From positions 2,108,001 to 2,172,000 of the forward strand of contig JACAAK010000005.1 of the NCBI GenBank assembly GCA_025093985.1: a DNA stretch of 64,000 nucleotides, given 5' to 3'. Origin of the DNA: Calvatia gigantea. Its lineage: Eukaryota; Basidiomycota; Agaricomycetes; Agaricales; Lycoperdaceae. The notes under the pieces were generated by a model. It did not search any database, was not told the origin of the DNA, and saw nothing but the letters and a program-made list of their open reading frames with translations. The position numbers and the translations under genes were made by a program. Positions 1-12,732 of the stretch are shown here, in pieces; position 1 is the stretch's first letter, and the number at the start of each line of letters is the position of its first letter.

Positions 1-799
1 TGGCTGCAGCTTTGACACTGGGGTTGATAATGAAGCCCAGGCCGTCAGGATGGGTCGGCCGAGGATGGGAGTCAAATATGACAAAAACGTCCTTATCAGC
101 GATACGGAGTTTCAAGCAAGCCACAATTTCCGGAGGCCTTGTGATGAACAGCGACCATAGGACGATCTGGTGAGGTGCCCAACGGATCCACCATATCCCT
201 GTATTCAATAGTGGTTTGTGTTGAGTTCGCTTGCCCCATGAATTCGAAGAGCTTACTGTAAAAGATCATGAAAGCGCTGTTCTGAGGCATCGCTGTACGT
301 GCAAGTTTGCAAGGCCAAGGAATTCCTGAAGATGGGGACCTTCAAGAGTTCTTCGATCTCGAGGTGCGAATCGCTCTTCCAATAATCACAAATTGAGGTG
401 ATTTCCTGTGAACTAATTCACTAGAAAACTCCCAGATTGATGGCCATTGCGCACCTCATTTGCTTTATGGGACAAGAGTTCGGTCAACAGTTCGAGTCCC
501 TGCATACCTTCTTCCTTTTCAAGTTTGAATGCAATACGTGCAAAATTCAAGGCTGCGAGGCCACAGGTCGACGCACTGATACGGGCACCGAGCCTGTCAC
601 CGTACTGGCTCGAACCCTTGGACGAAATGATCTTCTGTTTGCCATCATAGATGTCTCCTAGGATCTCGTCGGCGTCGAATTCGGACGGGACGCTGGTAGG
701 GAGTTTGGCAACTTCTTTATGGCGGATAATCACATTTACTCCTTTCCCTTCACCACGTTTCGCTACTTTGGAAGTGGAGGCCTCGCTCGGACGACTCAT
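1..799 (-). CDS. Putative papain-fold cysteine peptidase-like protein, 3' end beyond window
   Basis: The gene starts at 799 (MSRPSEAS). By eye the exons are 799-455, 405-257 and 198 down to the window edge, with 50-58 nt GT-AG introns. Exon 1 contains the block GARISASTCGLAALNFARI, with a Gln about 12 residues before the Cys. The last exon contains FVIFDSHPRPTHPDG. A Gln...Cys followed by a D-S-H motif is what papain-like deubiquitinase folds use, so a cysteine peptidase (ubiquitin or ubiquitin-like) is my inference from motif layout, not a firm family match. The conserved FDSH block is in a different frame from the one my second splice delivers (that frame hits a stop at 96-98). Either the splice is misplaced or the gene is frameshifted. 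It reads away from copy A of the giant GTPase gene, and a remnant of it lies at 12557-12640. Confidence 0.5.
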
Positions 800-944
800 A
801 TTGGAGGGGTTTGTAGAGTGCGGCAGCTAGAGGCAGTCGTGTAGGCTGTGTCTGCTTTCAGCACCAAGCCACCGTTATGACTGACGCGGATGAATGAAAC
901 TGCCTGATGTTGCGATAAGAAGCCACATGTTGACTCACACGTAT

Positions 945-2402
945 TCTCCGCGTTGGGTAAGGTTCATGAAGACATGCACTATGTAAATCTATTGCACTTC
1001 TCAGCACGTTGCAAAGGTTCTTGCTGCGGAATTTAAGTTAGCGATTTATCGGTACCTTGGGAGTTTTGGGCGAACGCGCGAAAGCCTTGGAAGACTTTGG
1101 AAGACCTTGGATTACCTTGGATTGTTCCTCGGTCGTTGATCATCGCTTCGGCGGTTACCTTCCTTTCCTAGTTTGGGATCGGGCGGGCCACGTGCCTTTC
1201 AACAGTGACGCTTGTCACTTACCATCGATGCATACATCCACCCCCTTCCTTCCTTTGTTGGGGTGACGGCGGATACGAACATGATCTATAAGGATCCACG
1301 ACTTCCATTATTCATCTGCTATGTTCTTAATTTAAATAACCTTAGCTCACCGTCCCATACAGACGCGACAATTAAAATGGAGCCCTGGGGGAAGGTCGGA
1401 GAAGATCACCACACAGCGGTGTCCTCTGAACTATTTATAGGTCCAGGATTCATATCAGGGTACTTACCTTAAGGGTGTGATAATGAATTGTATGATACGT
1501 CGCCTGATGATTGATCGCAAAGAGCGCGCCTTAACGGGCAACACGCCTTTGAGCTTGAGAAATTGCTCAAGAGGCTCTTACTCTCTGCCACTCCCGGATC
1601 TCGTGGAAAAGTAGTACAGGTTTGTTGCTTCAGTAATGTCATGAACGTAACTTATCCCATTTTTCCCAGAGGTTGATCAGATTATCTGAACCGTTCCTTT
1701 TGGATGTGCAAGACAAGATAGTGACAAGTCATTGATGCCCCAGTGTTCTAGGCCCAACACATCATCTCCTTTCTTGGCCCTTGATTCAATTATAACTTTC
1801 CTCCTGCGAAGCATGCGCCTCAAATGAGATTAACGAAACACCATCGTAAGCTTTGCCGATGATCCTCCCGGGGGCAAAGTTCTATAAGCCTCTAGAAGTT
1901 AGAACAATTTGTTATTTCTTTGCCTTCCCCAGCCTTCCTCCCCTTCCTGTCGGCATTTCGAATAGGAACAATCTATGGGATATTCAGGGCCGCAGCTGGT
2001 TATGTGGGTACCGTTCCTCATGAGTCATTCCCTTTCGCTTCTAGGTTGTCGCTGCTGATTCGCGCTCGGTCTCTGTCCTGTTTGTAACAACGATAATATG
2101 GGCTCGCTTGCAGCATGTCGGAACGACACAAGTTCTGAGTAACCTACATTGATGCTCCAATCAACACGTTTGATGGTTCTTTGCTGCGGCGAACGACAGA
2201 GATTTGATTCCGGGTTGTGTTGGGTTTGGCTAACGCAACTTCCTCGCCATTCTGGGCCGTTTTACGTAATTCTATGCAGCCTCATTGTCCTTGTCGTGCC
2301 TCTCCGAGACTAGGACAGGTTTTGGAAAATCAAATTTGACACTGAAGCCCTACGCCCCTGCATTTAAGAAGGCTCCTGCTATGTCTGAACCCGACCTGCG
2401 AA
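945..2402. promoter_or_regulatory. Upstream intergenic region of copy A, shared with copies B and C
   Basis: About 1.45 kb without a supportable gene. It aligns along its whole length with 13061-14411 and 54245-55582, starting at a common block near CACACGTATTC. A TATA-like ATTTATAGG stands at about 1430-1438, with counterparts near 13501 and 54676. A pyrimidine-rich stretch occurs at 1917-1950. Short ORFs here are not conserved in frame between the three copies, so I read the region as promoter and leader. Where transcription starts is not visible. Confidence 0.4.
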
Positions 2403-5400
2403 ATGGCTCCCTACTCGCCTCCCAACGTTTTCGTGGAGCCATCAACTTCAAGTAGTAAGTATACCGATATTTTATGAAATGCCCGAGGTCTGAGTGTCGC
2501 CATAGCTATCAATATCAGAAGTCGGGACGACTCTGCTCCAGTGGTACGTTGCTCACGCTAATTCATAGAAGTTTTTCACTGACGGTCGTATTAAGCATGG
2601 GCATGGACAAGGCAATCCGACGACCCCGCCCCGAGTCCCCGCAAATCCGTAAGCTACTCAGGCATCACTGGACGAGAATTCACATTGCTTTCGCAGCCAA
2701 GCACCACAATATCCCAGGCCTGACCACAGACAATACACCTCTACGTCAAGGTTTTCTTTAGGGCAGGATCCCGAGCGGGACAGGGATATTGCCAATCGGA
2801 TCCCAAGGTTATATCGTGTCTTCGACTTGATCAATGAACAGGGCAGTGGCGGTCTAGGTAAAGTTCTTCGTCTGTTGGAAGTTTCACGCTAACCTCATAC
2901 GTCGTCCAAGTCGACAAGGTTATCATTGCACAAGATGGCCTTAAGCGGCTTATTAACGACCTCTCTCCTGGTGCTTATGTCGCACTTACACGAGTTGACT
3001 TCAAAACTCTTGATTCTCTTTCTGTCCATCCGGTCGGGGTATATGGTGACAGAATTGAGATCATCAAGTTCTTATCCTCACTTGAACTCTTTGATGAGTC
3101 TACGTGAGTGACTTTGTGTATTCGTATATCAATTATTTATTATATGTCTACACTGGGAAGGCTCCGACTCCTGCAACATTCGAAAGACGATTCTGCTGGG
3201 CCGACCCTCCGATCCGGGATTTATGTCGTCAGGCCAGTCAACACCACGGATGTTTTATACGCGGTTTATTGGCCTGAGGACAAGACATGGGAGGACAGTG
3301 CGCCATCTGGTCCTCGACGGAACCGCACAACGTTCATGCGGTAAATTGCTCTTCCTCATTGTCCGTAGTGTCGGTGACTAAACAAAGCCTAGATATCTCA
3401 CAAAAATCTCCGAGCAGATTCTATGCTTCATGTCACCTGCCCAAAGTCAAGCCTTTGTGTGGGATCACGAGGAGAAAGAGGATGTCGAAGACGAGGAGAC
3501 CGACGGTGCCTATGATGAAGTTGAAGATGATCGCCTGTACACATTTGAGATCACCAAGACGAACGAGCAGGAAGAAAGCGTAGTGTCTCATCCAGGGTTC
3601 CGGGTTTGTTAGCTTGTCCTTCACTACGCCACTGTTCGCTGACCCAAATCAACTTTGAAGATTGAATCGCCTCTCATGCAAGTACTTGAAATGCCCGAGA
3701 ACGAGAAGCAAGCTCGTGTTCCACCTGCGACGCTTATGCTAGGTGAAAGTGCTCAAGGTTTTATATCTGCTAGATCCTTACCCCCCCGGATTGATGAAAA
3801 TGTGGCGAGTGGTTCATTCACTATCCTGCATCTTCGAGAGTTATTGTAAGACATTTCGTATAACTGATACGTGTTGCTTACACTTTCACAAAGGTCTGGC
3901 TCTCTTGTTCGAATTGAATGTGCCAATCTGTCAGACAAAGCAATCAGCACACTAATGAGGGCTGGTTTGGATGTTGGCGCTTACCAGAAACCTTGTGCAA
4001 AGTGGCGAGAGAGGAAAAAAATTATCACCGGGGATGCGGAGAAAGTACGAGCGGAACGAATAGCTGAATGGAATAAAAGTCCAGTTGGGAATATAGGCAT
4101 CACAGATAAAGAGGTAATGGCTTTCTTGGTCGGTAAGGTCCTTGAAAAATATCCGTGAGGAGTTTTCTATCACTGGTCATGAGGAGTTGCTAACGTTTAT
4201 CCAGCTCTCTGGATCCTGCACGACTGTCTGAGAAGATAGTAAAAATTGCCCACGACGAATATCTTGAACTCAAAGGTGGGTTTCAGGATCTGGCTGAGGA
4301 AGTGCATGTTAGTAACTGTTCTTGAAGATGGATTAGCCCCTCTTCTATCCCAAAGTCACCTCCACCTTTGGTCACTTATGGAGCTAGAAAAGAAGATGTT
4401 GGAACTACCCAAGGCGTTCCGGGACCAAAAGTGTCGTGTCGTCTGTGTTCGCGTCATCTCGGAGAAGTATAGAAAATATTATGATGAGGCCCTCGTCCAA
4501 AGTGTGATCCGGGACGGCTCCCCAGAGACACTTGGAACAAAGCAAAAGCAAAGCAGGTGGCCGTGGCTTTCGATTTTTTTCCTGTCAACCGACAATACGA
4601 TACCCGATGCCGACATCAAGAAGGATGTCATGGACCACTGCGAGCTACTCAACGATCGAGAATTTTTGGAAAATCTTGACCATTACGTGAAAGACGAACC
4701 TCTCGTCGAGCCTGCTACCCGCCGTGCCTTAGACGCTACCTATGATTATTTCTCAGGCATTTTAGCGAAGGCTTTCAGCGCCGTGCTGCCGATGATTTTA
4801 GAAAAACAACGGGAGGCTATTAAAGCTCAACTCATTCAAGGACTGAACAATGCCAAACAAGTTGCTCTGGACCAATCTACGGGCATGTTCATTGAGCAAA
4901 TCAACGCCCTATCCGAGGACCCCACCGGCCTGTAAGTTTGATTGAAGCTTTTGGCCCTCTTTCTAATGCAGTGATTGTGACATTCACAGCTTACCCCTCG
5001 TCATCCTGGAAAGTTTGAACGTCATCTCCGACAGACCGTGGGACGGTACGCTGTGCGCTCGGTACATCATGATTTACCTTTGAGCCATCTATTACAGAAA
5101 CGCATGCTATATCCGCTCGTCGTCAGTTGCACATCAAGTCTACCTTCGAGTACAAAATCAACAAACTGGAAATTCCAAGTGATCACCGACATAATCTCCA
5201 GCTCGATCCTTCGTTTATTCCAACGCCCTCTATCAACTATCAAGGGTCAATATCCTTTACAATCCCCCCTCATCACAAAATACTGTAAGTTTGGAATCGC
5301 ATCGCTTGACTTCATTACTGATCGTCGGATTTCAGACATGCACAGCTTCTGGCAAATGATCGTATCCTACTGCTCGTCGATCAGGATGAGAAATTTGCAC

Positions 5401-8400
5401 TGTACTTGGATAGTCTCTTCAGCATTGGGGATGCTCTCCAACGTAATCGGCCAAAGAAGCTGCTATACAAGAACAAGCTCGGGGGGGAGATCCTGTTGAC
5501 ATTCGATGAGACTAAGCGCCTTTTGGTCCTGTGCGCACCCCAGAAGGTAATTTTTTTCTACATTCCTTCCACGCGTCTAGATTAATCACACTGGATCAGT
5601 ACATGTTGTACGTCTTCGTGTTTGACGAACAATTCGGGTCCCTCCAGAGTTGGGCAAGACCATTCGAGCTGGCCGGCTGGTACAACAGCAATGAAACCAT
5701 CCTACGCATTTGCTTCGTGACGGGAACAGAGGACGTACTACTCGTGGACTCCAGCGCCCACGCTCGCATATATTCTTTTGTGAGCCAACGATTTCGGTAC
5801 GTTGACGCTGTCAAGAAGGGATTGCTTTGGGCTTATCACGACTTCATCAGACCAGCGTCTGTCATGTTGCCCGGAATACCGATATCTGCGATGTCCTCTC
5901 CTGATGGTGCTTGTGCTTTGCTCGTGTTCCAAGTTGCTGACCAGAGAATTCTCGCCGCATATCATTGGGATACGTTCGGCGCATCTGAAGGAATTACCAT
6001 CGCGCTGCCCGAAGATCGTGGAAGTATTTCAGTGACCTCGTTCGTCAATCGGCAGAGCATACATTTGATGATGATGGATGAGGAGAAGGGCTACTGTCGG
6101 TCTATGACCTTGGCGATTACAAAGAAATCATCGGAGTTTCTGTTTAAAGAGAAGGGCGTGAAAGTTTCGGTGGACGCAGGAAAAGGAGGAAATTACGTGA
6201 ACAATTGCTTGATTGATTGTTTCGGAGACGTTTGGACTCGGTTCCCGGTGGTGGCTGCTGTGTCTCGTCAGACAATCACATCGTCCGCCACTCGACAACC
6301 AAAGGCAATCATCTTCGTTTCGGATCAGGTCCATGGCAAGTATGCCTCGTATTTTGCAGACATGGTCAAAAACTTTGAGGACCAAACGAAGAAACCAACG
6401 GACGGACAGCTCCGAGCAATATCTATCAATGCCAAAACGCATTCGGACGTGATTCGAGACCCTTCCCGCGCTTTCGTTGGTCGCGTTTCCCGGTTTTGTG
6501 TAGGCCAGTGGTTCACAAATCTCCTCTGCCTCCTTCCCATCCACATTGCAGTTGCTCGCGACAACCGTTTTATACCATTGAAAGACGGTGTTTCATCAGC
6601 CGAATTTGAGAAGTCGCTTCTTGGGGCCGAAGTTGGGCGAATTGTTGACAATCTTTCCTTCGGGTGGTATGAATCTATACTTCGATCATACATGGCGGAC
6701 AAGGTAAGGCATCAATGCCTGCTACAACAATTAATCGCCTAAATGCTGACTTCGACGCAGCCTGTCAAAGTGGTCTCGTCAATGGGTATGTCTTGTAAAT
6801 TCTGGACGAAGACTATGCTCAGTGCCTGAAGGTGAACAATCTGTTGGCAAGAGTTTCGCCCTCAACCACTTGATGGATACCTCGTTTGCTGGCAGCGCCA
6901 TGAGAACAACAGGTATGTCTGTCCCTTTTACTCTCCCTCCAGTCTTAACACATCCGCTGTAGAGGGCGTATGGATGTCGATCACTCCGACAGACGATGCC
7001 TTACTAGTCGCTCTTGACTTCGAAGGTAAGTTTCCCCCGTTCTTCTCTCCAGCCCTCGTTTCCACATACCCCTTCCTCAGGCGTCCATAGTATTGAGCGA
7101 TCCCCACAAGAAGACGCGCTCCTTGTTTTATTCAACACCGCGATCTCAAACCTTGTATGCATTGTTCATAAACTTAACCAACTCGTGGTTGATGGTCCTA
7201 TCAGGTCCTGTTCAGAAACAACTTCGCCCTATCTCGTGATATTGCTGATCTTTTCCAGTCGTTCCAAGCATCTTCTGTCATCCTTGATCCAGCTGCGAAC
7301 CCATCTTTGTTCCAGTCAACTCTCGTCATTATCATCAAGGTCTTTTACCATGCATTTTCTTTTCCCTATTTCGTTGTTAAAAGTTGCCCCAGGATGTTGT
7401 TGAATCTGACAAGAGAGAGATAGTAAGAGAGTACGCGGCCATGTTGTGATTCGTGTCTTCGCACTAAACTACCCCGCCCTGCAGGTTCTCACTCAAGTTC
7501 CAGGTTGGGAGACCTTGTCTGTATGCCAATCAATTCTCACTTACAGCCCCTACAGAAAATAGTCCAGGAGGAACAAGGCGCAAACTTCATCTCTAAACTT
7601 CATGCCGGGCGCCTTAATATCATGCCTTGGCCTGTGATTGAATCCAGTCAATTCTACACGCTATTCTCAACCCTCAAGCGTCGCTTTGATTCACAAAAAA
7701 TAACACATCCCTCAGCGGGTGAATTCTTGTACACCCTGAAGATATTGATGGCCAAACTGAAGGTGAAGCAAATAACATGCTCTCCAAACTTTACCACAAA
7801 CTGAGATGAAGTGCTCAAGGCCAATGACTGGGGTGCCATGTCCCGTGAGTTTCCTGTATGCTGTTGGTTCCTCAAAATCTTAAGTCATTCCTTAGAATCA
7901 CTTGCTGCACACCGTGCGCAGACTATGTTGACCATTCTTCCGATTGCTCTGCAGTACGGTCTTGCTGATGTTGGCTCAGAAAATGAACCACTTAAGGTAA
8001 CTTCCGAGCATTGTTACATCATTATTCGTTCAAATAAGAATATTCGATAGAATCTTGACGGTGACACAATCATCGAGTGCCCAGACACTCCATTCAAATT
8101 GTTCCTATCTTCGCAGTCGTCGGAGATACACGGTCGCGAGGAGGCCTTGACCGATCTCAGAAAGTCTTGGGGAAAATATGCTGCGAGACATGGGATGGAC
8201 GAAATCACTTGGGTAAATGAGCTTGGGGCTTATCTCACCGACGTTGTCAAGCTCAGGGTTGCCCATGTTGAATTATGGATCTCCATTAATCTGCAGCGAT
8301 TCAAGACAAGCAATACATACGTCGAGCTGTTGCAGCGGGAAATGGCAAATGGCGCTGTGGATCTTCAAGCCAACGTCGATCTTTGCAAAATGGCTTGCTC

Positions 8401-11400
8401 GATTTGCCATCTCAGTTGTACGCTATCACGCAGACACGACCCCACTTTGCGACCTCACGATTGCAACACTAATCATCAATGTCCTCACCCCTGTGAATAT
8501 GCCGCCGATCATCCTGAAGAAAATCGGCCTTGCCAGTCACTGTAAGCTTCTCTCATGAACCGAAGAGAAATTCAGCTGAACTTGTGAGCGTTCGACAGCG
8601 CCGGTCACGATGGCCCGCATATGTAAGTGATTAGGCCTCGGAATGAATGTCACCCATATTGAATCTTAATCTAGTTGCGTTGTTGACGAACACCTATGTG
8701 GTGAACCTTGCATTCACAGCCATATGAAAGGCTGTCAGGTTGACTGCATGCAGGTTGGACGTCTACGTTGAACAACATGCAGACGCTGATACGAAGGAAT
8801 TTCAGATGGCCGGTCATGATGGTGATCATCTGTGCTCGGCTCGTAAGCATGCGTGTGGAAAGGTGATAGCTTTGTTATGGCATATATCGAGTGTTATACT
8901 CACACTACCGCCGGCTCTAGCCTTGTGGACTCCAAATTGTTCTTCCCAACGGAACCACGCAGTACGCCTGCCCTGATACATGCAGCTTCCCCAGGTTCGT
9001 TCAAACCCATGCTCTCAATAACTTATATGGTTGCCCAATTCCCCTACAGCGATGAGGAACATGATCAACATGCCTGCGATAATCGGATGTGTCCTGTGAC
9101 CTGCGATTTGTGCAAGCGACTCTGCGGAAGCTCTGACCACTTTCACGGCTTAGATAGCTCCTCCATTCATGTTTGCGGGTGAGATCCTCGAAATCGATAA
9201 TTATGGTCCAATATTGACCGTAAAATAGGGAATCTCACCGTTGCCAGGCGCTTTGCAATGCTGGAATATGTGAAATTGATATCACTCCGCAATCTATTGA
9301 AGCAACGTTCACAGGTCGTCATGAGACCTTCCAATACACGAAGGTGAAGGCACACTTTGAACATTTCCACCAACAGGACTGACACCACCATGCGCCGTCT
9401 AGTATAACCAGGGTTTGTCCACTCTCCCGTGTGATCTCCCAACTTTCCACACAATTGTGTTCAGTGTCCAAATGTCTGCCGTGCATCAAGTCAATTCCTG
9501 CTGGGAAGCGCGATCACGAGGGCCAACATATCCACAGCTTGGAGCCATCGCCATTTCACTTTTGTGAAACCAGGTACGGTTATAGAAAATTTAGATATTC
9601 TTGATTTTCTGCTGAGGGTCCCCAACGCAATAGATGTGGAAACTGCGGGTATTTCTGTACTCTGCCTCGAGGTCTGTAATATTGTCCGGTGTCGACCAAG
9701 TTGTTAAACGACTGGGTCGTCAGGTCACCCTCAACAAGAACACGAGACAAGTCACGGCTCTATGTCCAAGACCAAGTGGGCTGTTGATGGTCCCGACGGT
9801 ACTGCGATGGAGTTGAACGGCCGCCGTTTCGGTACCAACGATGAAGGTGCTCCGATGATGTGCAACCTTGTTTGCCAAAGCATGGGTCGTCACGCGCACC
9901 TTGATTACTGTCGAACCGATCCAGGGGCAACCTTGTACTGGATCTGGCCACGAGCATATTAACGCTCGTCTTGCGCCGAACCCTGATCGGCCTAAGGATT
10001 GGATATCACATAAGTTGTATTGGAGACGCTCGGGTACGCAATTTTACGTCCCTAATCGTGGTTCGGATGTTTACTTCGTTAAATAGGATTTAGAGGCAAG
10101 TCCCTTTTTGACAAGGGCCCCTACCACAAAGTTGATATGCTTAAGATCCTTATTCGCGCGACGACCAAGCGAATTTCGGAAAATGGTGAGTGATAGACTT
10201 TGTGCTGCTGCGAATTGCTGTCTGGGCTAATCCCCTGCTAGCGATGCAATGTGTGCAGGTAGGGGAACACCTGTGGTTCCAATTATACGTGCATTGACAT
10301 TGTATCACAGGTCCAGAACATACGGCTACCGCCAATCAACCTGCGCAGCCCTCGTACTGCACATTACCCATCTTTCACCCGCCTCATGCTTCCAACCAAT
10401 TAACTGGGCTAGGGTAAGTTGTGGCGATTGTCGTTCTTACGTGATCACCGAGGCGATGTTCTCAGCTACGTGTCTAACGACGGGCACTTATTTTCGTGCA
10501 AGAATCCGGTGATCATGCAGCAAGCCTTCCACGTGTGAGTCTAGCCAGATGCGGCGGACTCCTTCACCCACTAATTGATTTGCGTACCAGAATTTTTGTG
10601 ATTGACAGGTAGGATTTCCGTCTTTCGCGAGTGCCTATGTACAAATTTGACCCTAAAGATCTTCGTCAATGGGGTCGAGAACACCTACCCCACTTCCCGC
10701 AACTCCAGTCACTCCAACGATCTTAACGAACCATAACAATAGGCTTGGTGCAGTCTATCTCTCGTTGCACGCGTTCTGGCAATCCAGACAGGTTGCACTG
10801 GCGGGTTCAGGAACAACAGTACGAGGCCAAGCCACAACACTGGCGCGGCGAGACTCTTATAGCGTCGTCCTGTTCAACCAGTCCGTCATACGACCTTTTG
10901 ATAATGACTTTCAGCGCACTCCGGACAATCTATTACAAGCTTTGTTGCAGTATCAGGCACAGGGAGGTACAAATTATGAAGTCGCCATACGGGAAACCGA
11001 AGCTGTCATGCGGGATCATTGGAGCACTGAGCGGTGGGTCTTACGAAGCCCGTTAGATTTGCTGGCTAATCTATGCCTGATCCAGGTCCCCGGTCGTTAT
11101 TTTCCTTTCCGATGGCGAATGCGGTATCCGAGATTCAACAGTCCGTACTTTTTGCCGCACTGCAGTTTCACTTGGGTAAATTCACATCGTTCTTACGTTC
11201 CTATTTGCTCATTAACTGACCCGTTTCGCCCAGGAAACCCCTATCTTTCCATGCTGTTTCTTTCGGACCATCCAACCAAAGTCTTCGACGGATGGCGCAG
11301 ATTGCAAAGGAAGTTGAGGCGACCGCACCAAGGGATGCCTCACTTCCTGCGAGCGCACACGTCGAGTCCTCTTACGCTGAGGCACTGGATTCTGTACGTG

Positions 11401-11511
11401 TCTTACTTGAATAGTGTGACCCTTTACCCACTGTTACAGGTTCGACTGGCGGAGACGTTCCTCGGAATCGCTGACTCCCTCAAGAAGACCCGCGGTGCTC
11501 TCATTTCTTAA
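2403..11511 (+). CDS. Giant VLIG-type GTPase / Cys-rich zinc / VWFA protein, copy A (C-terminally frameshifted)
   Basis: 47 exons by eye: 2403-2454, 2506-2543, 2596-2648, 2697-2857, 2911-3103, 3161-3340, 3393-3603, 3661-3845, 3894-4154, 4205-4275, 4337-4931, 4990-5045, 5098-5284, 5336-5546, 5600-5796, 5851-6703, 6761-6785, 6832-6912, 6963-7025, 7081-7154, 7205-7339, 7393-7430, 7485-7503, 7556-7762, 7820-7844, 7896-7996, 8051-8541, 8599-8622, 8675-8753, 8806-8862, 8921-8994, 9050-9178, 9229-9343, 9403-9412, 9465-9573, 9634-9671, 9724-10033, 10087-10095, 10146-10185, 10242-10258, 10311-10413, 10466-10534, 10591-10608, 10659-11033, 11086-11175, 11234-11393, 11440-11511. The GTPase P-loop GEQSVGKS is at about residue 1177, switch TTEG at about 1202, G3 DFEG at 1222-1225 and IIIKD (G4-like) ending near 1295. 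The Cys/His-rich region is coded by 8051-10033. The VWFA MIDAS DRSSSMG is coded across 10591-10680. One extra G at 9924-9927 shifts the frame to a TAA at 9960-9962, giving about 1878 residues instead of about 2219 and losing the VWFA domain. Role inferred only: a large dynamin-like GTPase with a metal-binding tail. Confidence 0.8.
6832..7996 (+). other. VLIG-type G domain of copy A
   Basis: Exons 18-26. The order of motifs is that of GBP/VLIG-like GTPases: GEQSVGKS (G1), TTEG (switch, G2), DFEG (G3) and a hydrophobic strand ending IIIKD in the place of the T(L/V)RD or NKxD motif (G4). The domain is identical or nearly so in copies B (18807-19968) and C (59993-61161), including intron 20. Confidence 0.75.
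9924..9962 (+). other. Frameshift (GGGG run) and premature TAA in copy A
   Basis: Copy A reads CCAGGGGCAACC where copy B has CCAGGGCAATC (from about 21893) and copy C has CCGGGGCAACC. In B and C the frame gives DPGQ(S/P)CTGS. In A it changes to DPGATLYW and stops at 9960-9962. Exon 37 is 310 nt in A and 309 nt in B and C. Downstream exons 38-47 stay open and well spliced, so the change looks recent. Confidence 0.85.
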
Positions 11512-11760
11512 CTTCTGTCCTCCCTCCGCTTGGCGTTGTTAGGTGATTTCCAATCTTGCCACGTATTCCGTTTCAGTCGAAACTTGTCCTGGCTATCCCG
11601 CCGACATATCCACGGATTTGTATTCATTGTGTCATTGTACGCTGTTCTTTCTGCCGTGTGTTGACCCATTGATGTGTTGTTACCGCTGATGTTACTTTTG
11701 TCAACGTTTTTTGTTCTGATGAAATACGAATTTGATCCGGATTTTGCTTCTCGAGCCTCC
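11512..11760 (+). other. 3' flank (UTR) of copy A
   Basis: The DNA after the stop codon is alignable with 23505-23745 after copy B (shared GTTTCAGTCGAAACTTGTCC-like and GTTCTGATGAAATA segments). It is therefore part of the duplicated unit and probably 3' UTR plus flank. No polyadenylation signal is certain. Confidence 0.45.
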
Positions 11761-11836
11761 CTGGCAAATACTGGACCCAGAAATGCATCTCGAGTGATAC
11801 AGTACAAGTGTAGGTATATCACACTCGGAGTTTATC

Positions 11837-12567
11837 ATGTCTACATTGACGACAACCAGATTTCCTTCCAACAAATTGACCAGAGTCCATCACAACGTTG
11901 GATACAGTCCTTATATCAACGACCAAATCCTTGGAGGTCCCCGACGTGGGGGGCTCATCCAGGACTCTTATGACCCGGAAACATCCATCACAAAGGCGGG
12001 AGTTGCAGGTTCTCTGCAGCTGATTGAACTACCGGCCCTTGCTATTGAGTATGGCAGGGGCGGAATGGGACCCACTGGTCATCGGGATCTGGCGGGAGGG
12101 AAAAACAAAAGCGACCGTACGTCCAAACTCCAATCTCTGCTAACGTGGCCTATCATTTTACCAACAACTTCGGGGAACATATCCCTATTGGCCCCGTCTG
12201 CGATAGGAATTCAACTGGCAGAACACAACGCGAGCATACCCCGACGAGTCCAGTGTACATGAGGATTCCAACGCTTAGCGAATCCAGAACACCGCTAACG
12301 ATGTTTGCGGTGCTTCCCGGGTTGTAGATGGGACGATGGCCGCGCTCGGATGTGCCTCAAAGTACTGGGACCGGAAGCGCAGCAAATGCCTTTATTTCCG
12401 CGTCGTTAACGTATCAAAACATTTTTTCAGCTGGAGTCGAAGGCCTTCCTCGAATTCCCTACGAGGACGTCAACTATTATATCCGGCTCAGCTGCCTTCC
12501 TCGGCTTTGTCCTGTGTTATTTACCCCCGGCGATCTTGACATCTATTACTCTGACAAAGGATCATAA
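11837..12567 (+). pseudogene. Unrecognised gene fragment between copies A and B
   Basis: An ATG at 11837 opens 141 codons, with a possible GT at 12116 just after a segment containing EYGRGGMG. After a gap another frame runs from about 12336. I do not recognise a family. The Gly/Arg segment faintly recalls fungal GRGG-rich small proteins, but that is too weak to name. It is absent after copy B, so it is specific to this junction. It may be a decayed gene or a chance open frame. Confidence 0.25.
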
Positions 12568-12640
12568 AAGCGTTGCTCCGAGGCATCGCAATACGTGCAA
12601 GTTTGCAAGGTCATGAAATTCCTGTTGATGGGGACCTTCA
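12557..12640 (-). pseudogene. Remnant of the peptidase-like gene upstream of copy B
   Basis: About 84 bp align with about 262-347 of the minus-strand gene at the window start (shared GAGGCATCGC, ACGTGCAAGTTTGCAAGG, GGGGACCTTCAAG). The 12655-12735 stretch that follows aligns with about 845-930. The rest of that gene is missing here, so it was lost from this unit after duplication. Confidence 0.6.
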
Positions 12641-12732
12641 AGGCGGGTGGCTCGTGACTGCTTTCAGCGCTTCAAAACTTCAGCACCAGGCTCACTGGCG
12701 AATGAAACTGCCTGATGTTGCGATAAGAAACC

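Noticed and set aside
1375..1500. Conserved TATA-like ATTTATAGG as the promoter of the giant gene
   Set aside because: It lies almost 1 kb from the start codon and no transcript start is visible. It is kept only as a note in the intergenic entries.
2544..2568. A 25-nt micro-intron after exon 2
   Set aside because: A 52-nt intron ending at TTAAG (2595) keeps the frame, has a CTGAC/CTAAC branch point in the copies, and works in copy C, where the nearer AG is mutated.
5531..6742. A single 403-codon exon in copy A
   Set aside because: It reads through introns 14 and 15. The three-way comparison shows GT-AG introns at 5547-5599 and 5797-5850, and the equivalent introns in B and C break this frame.
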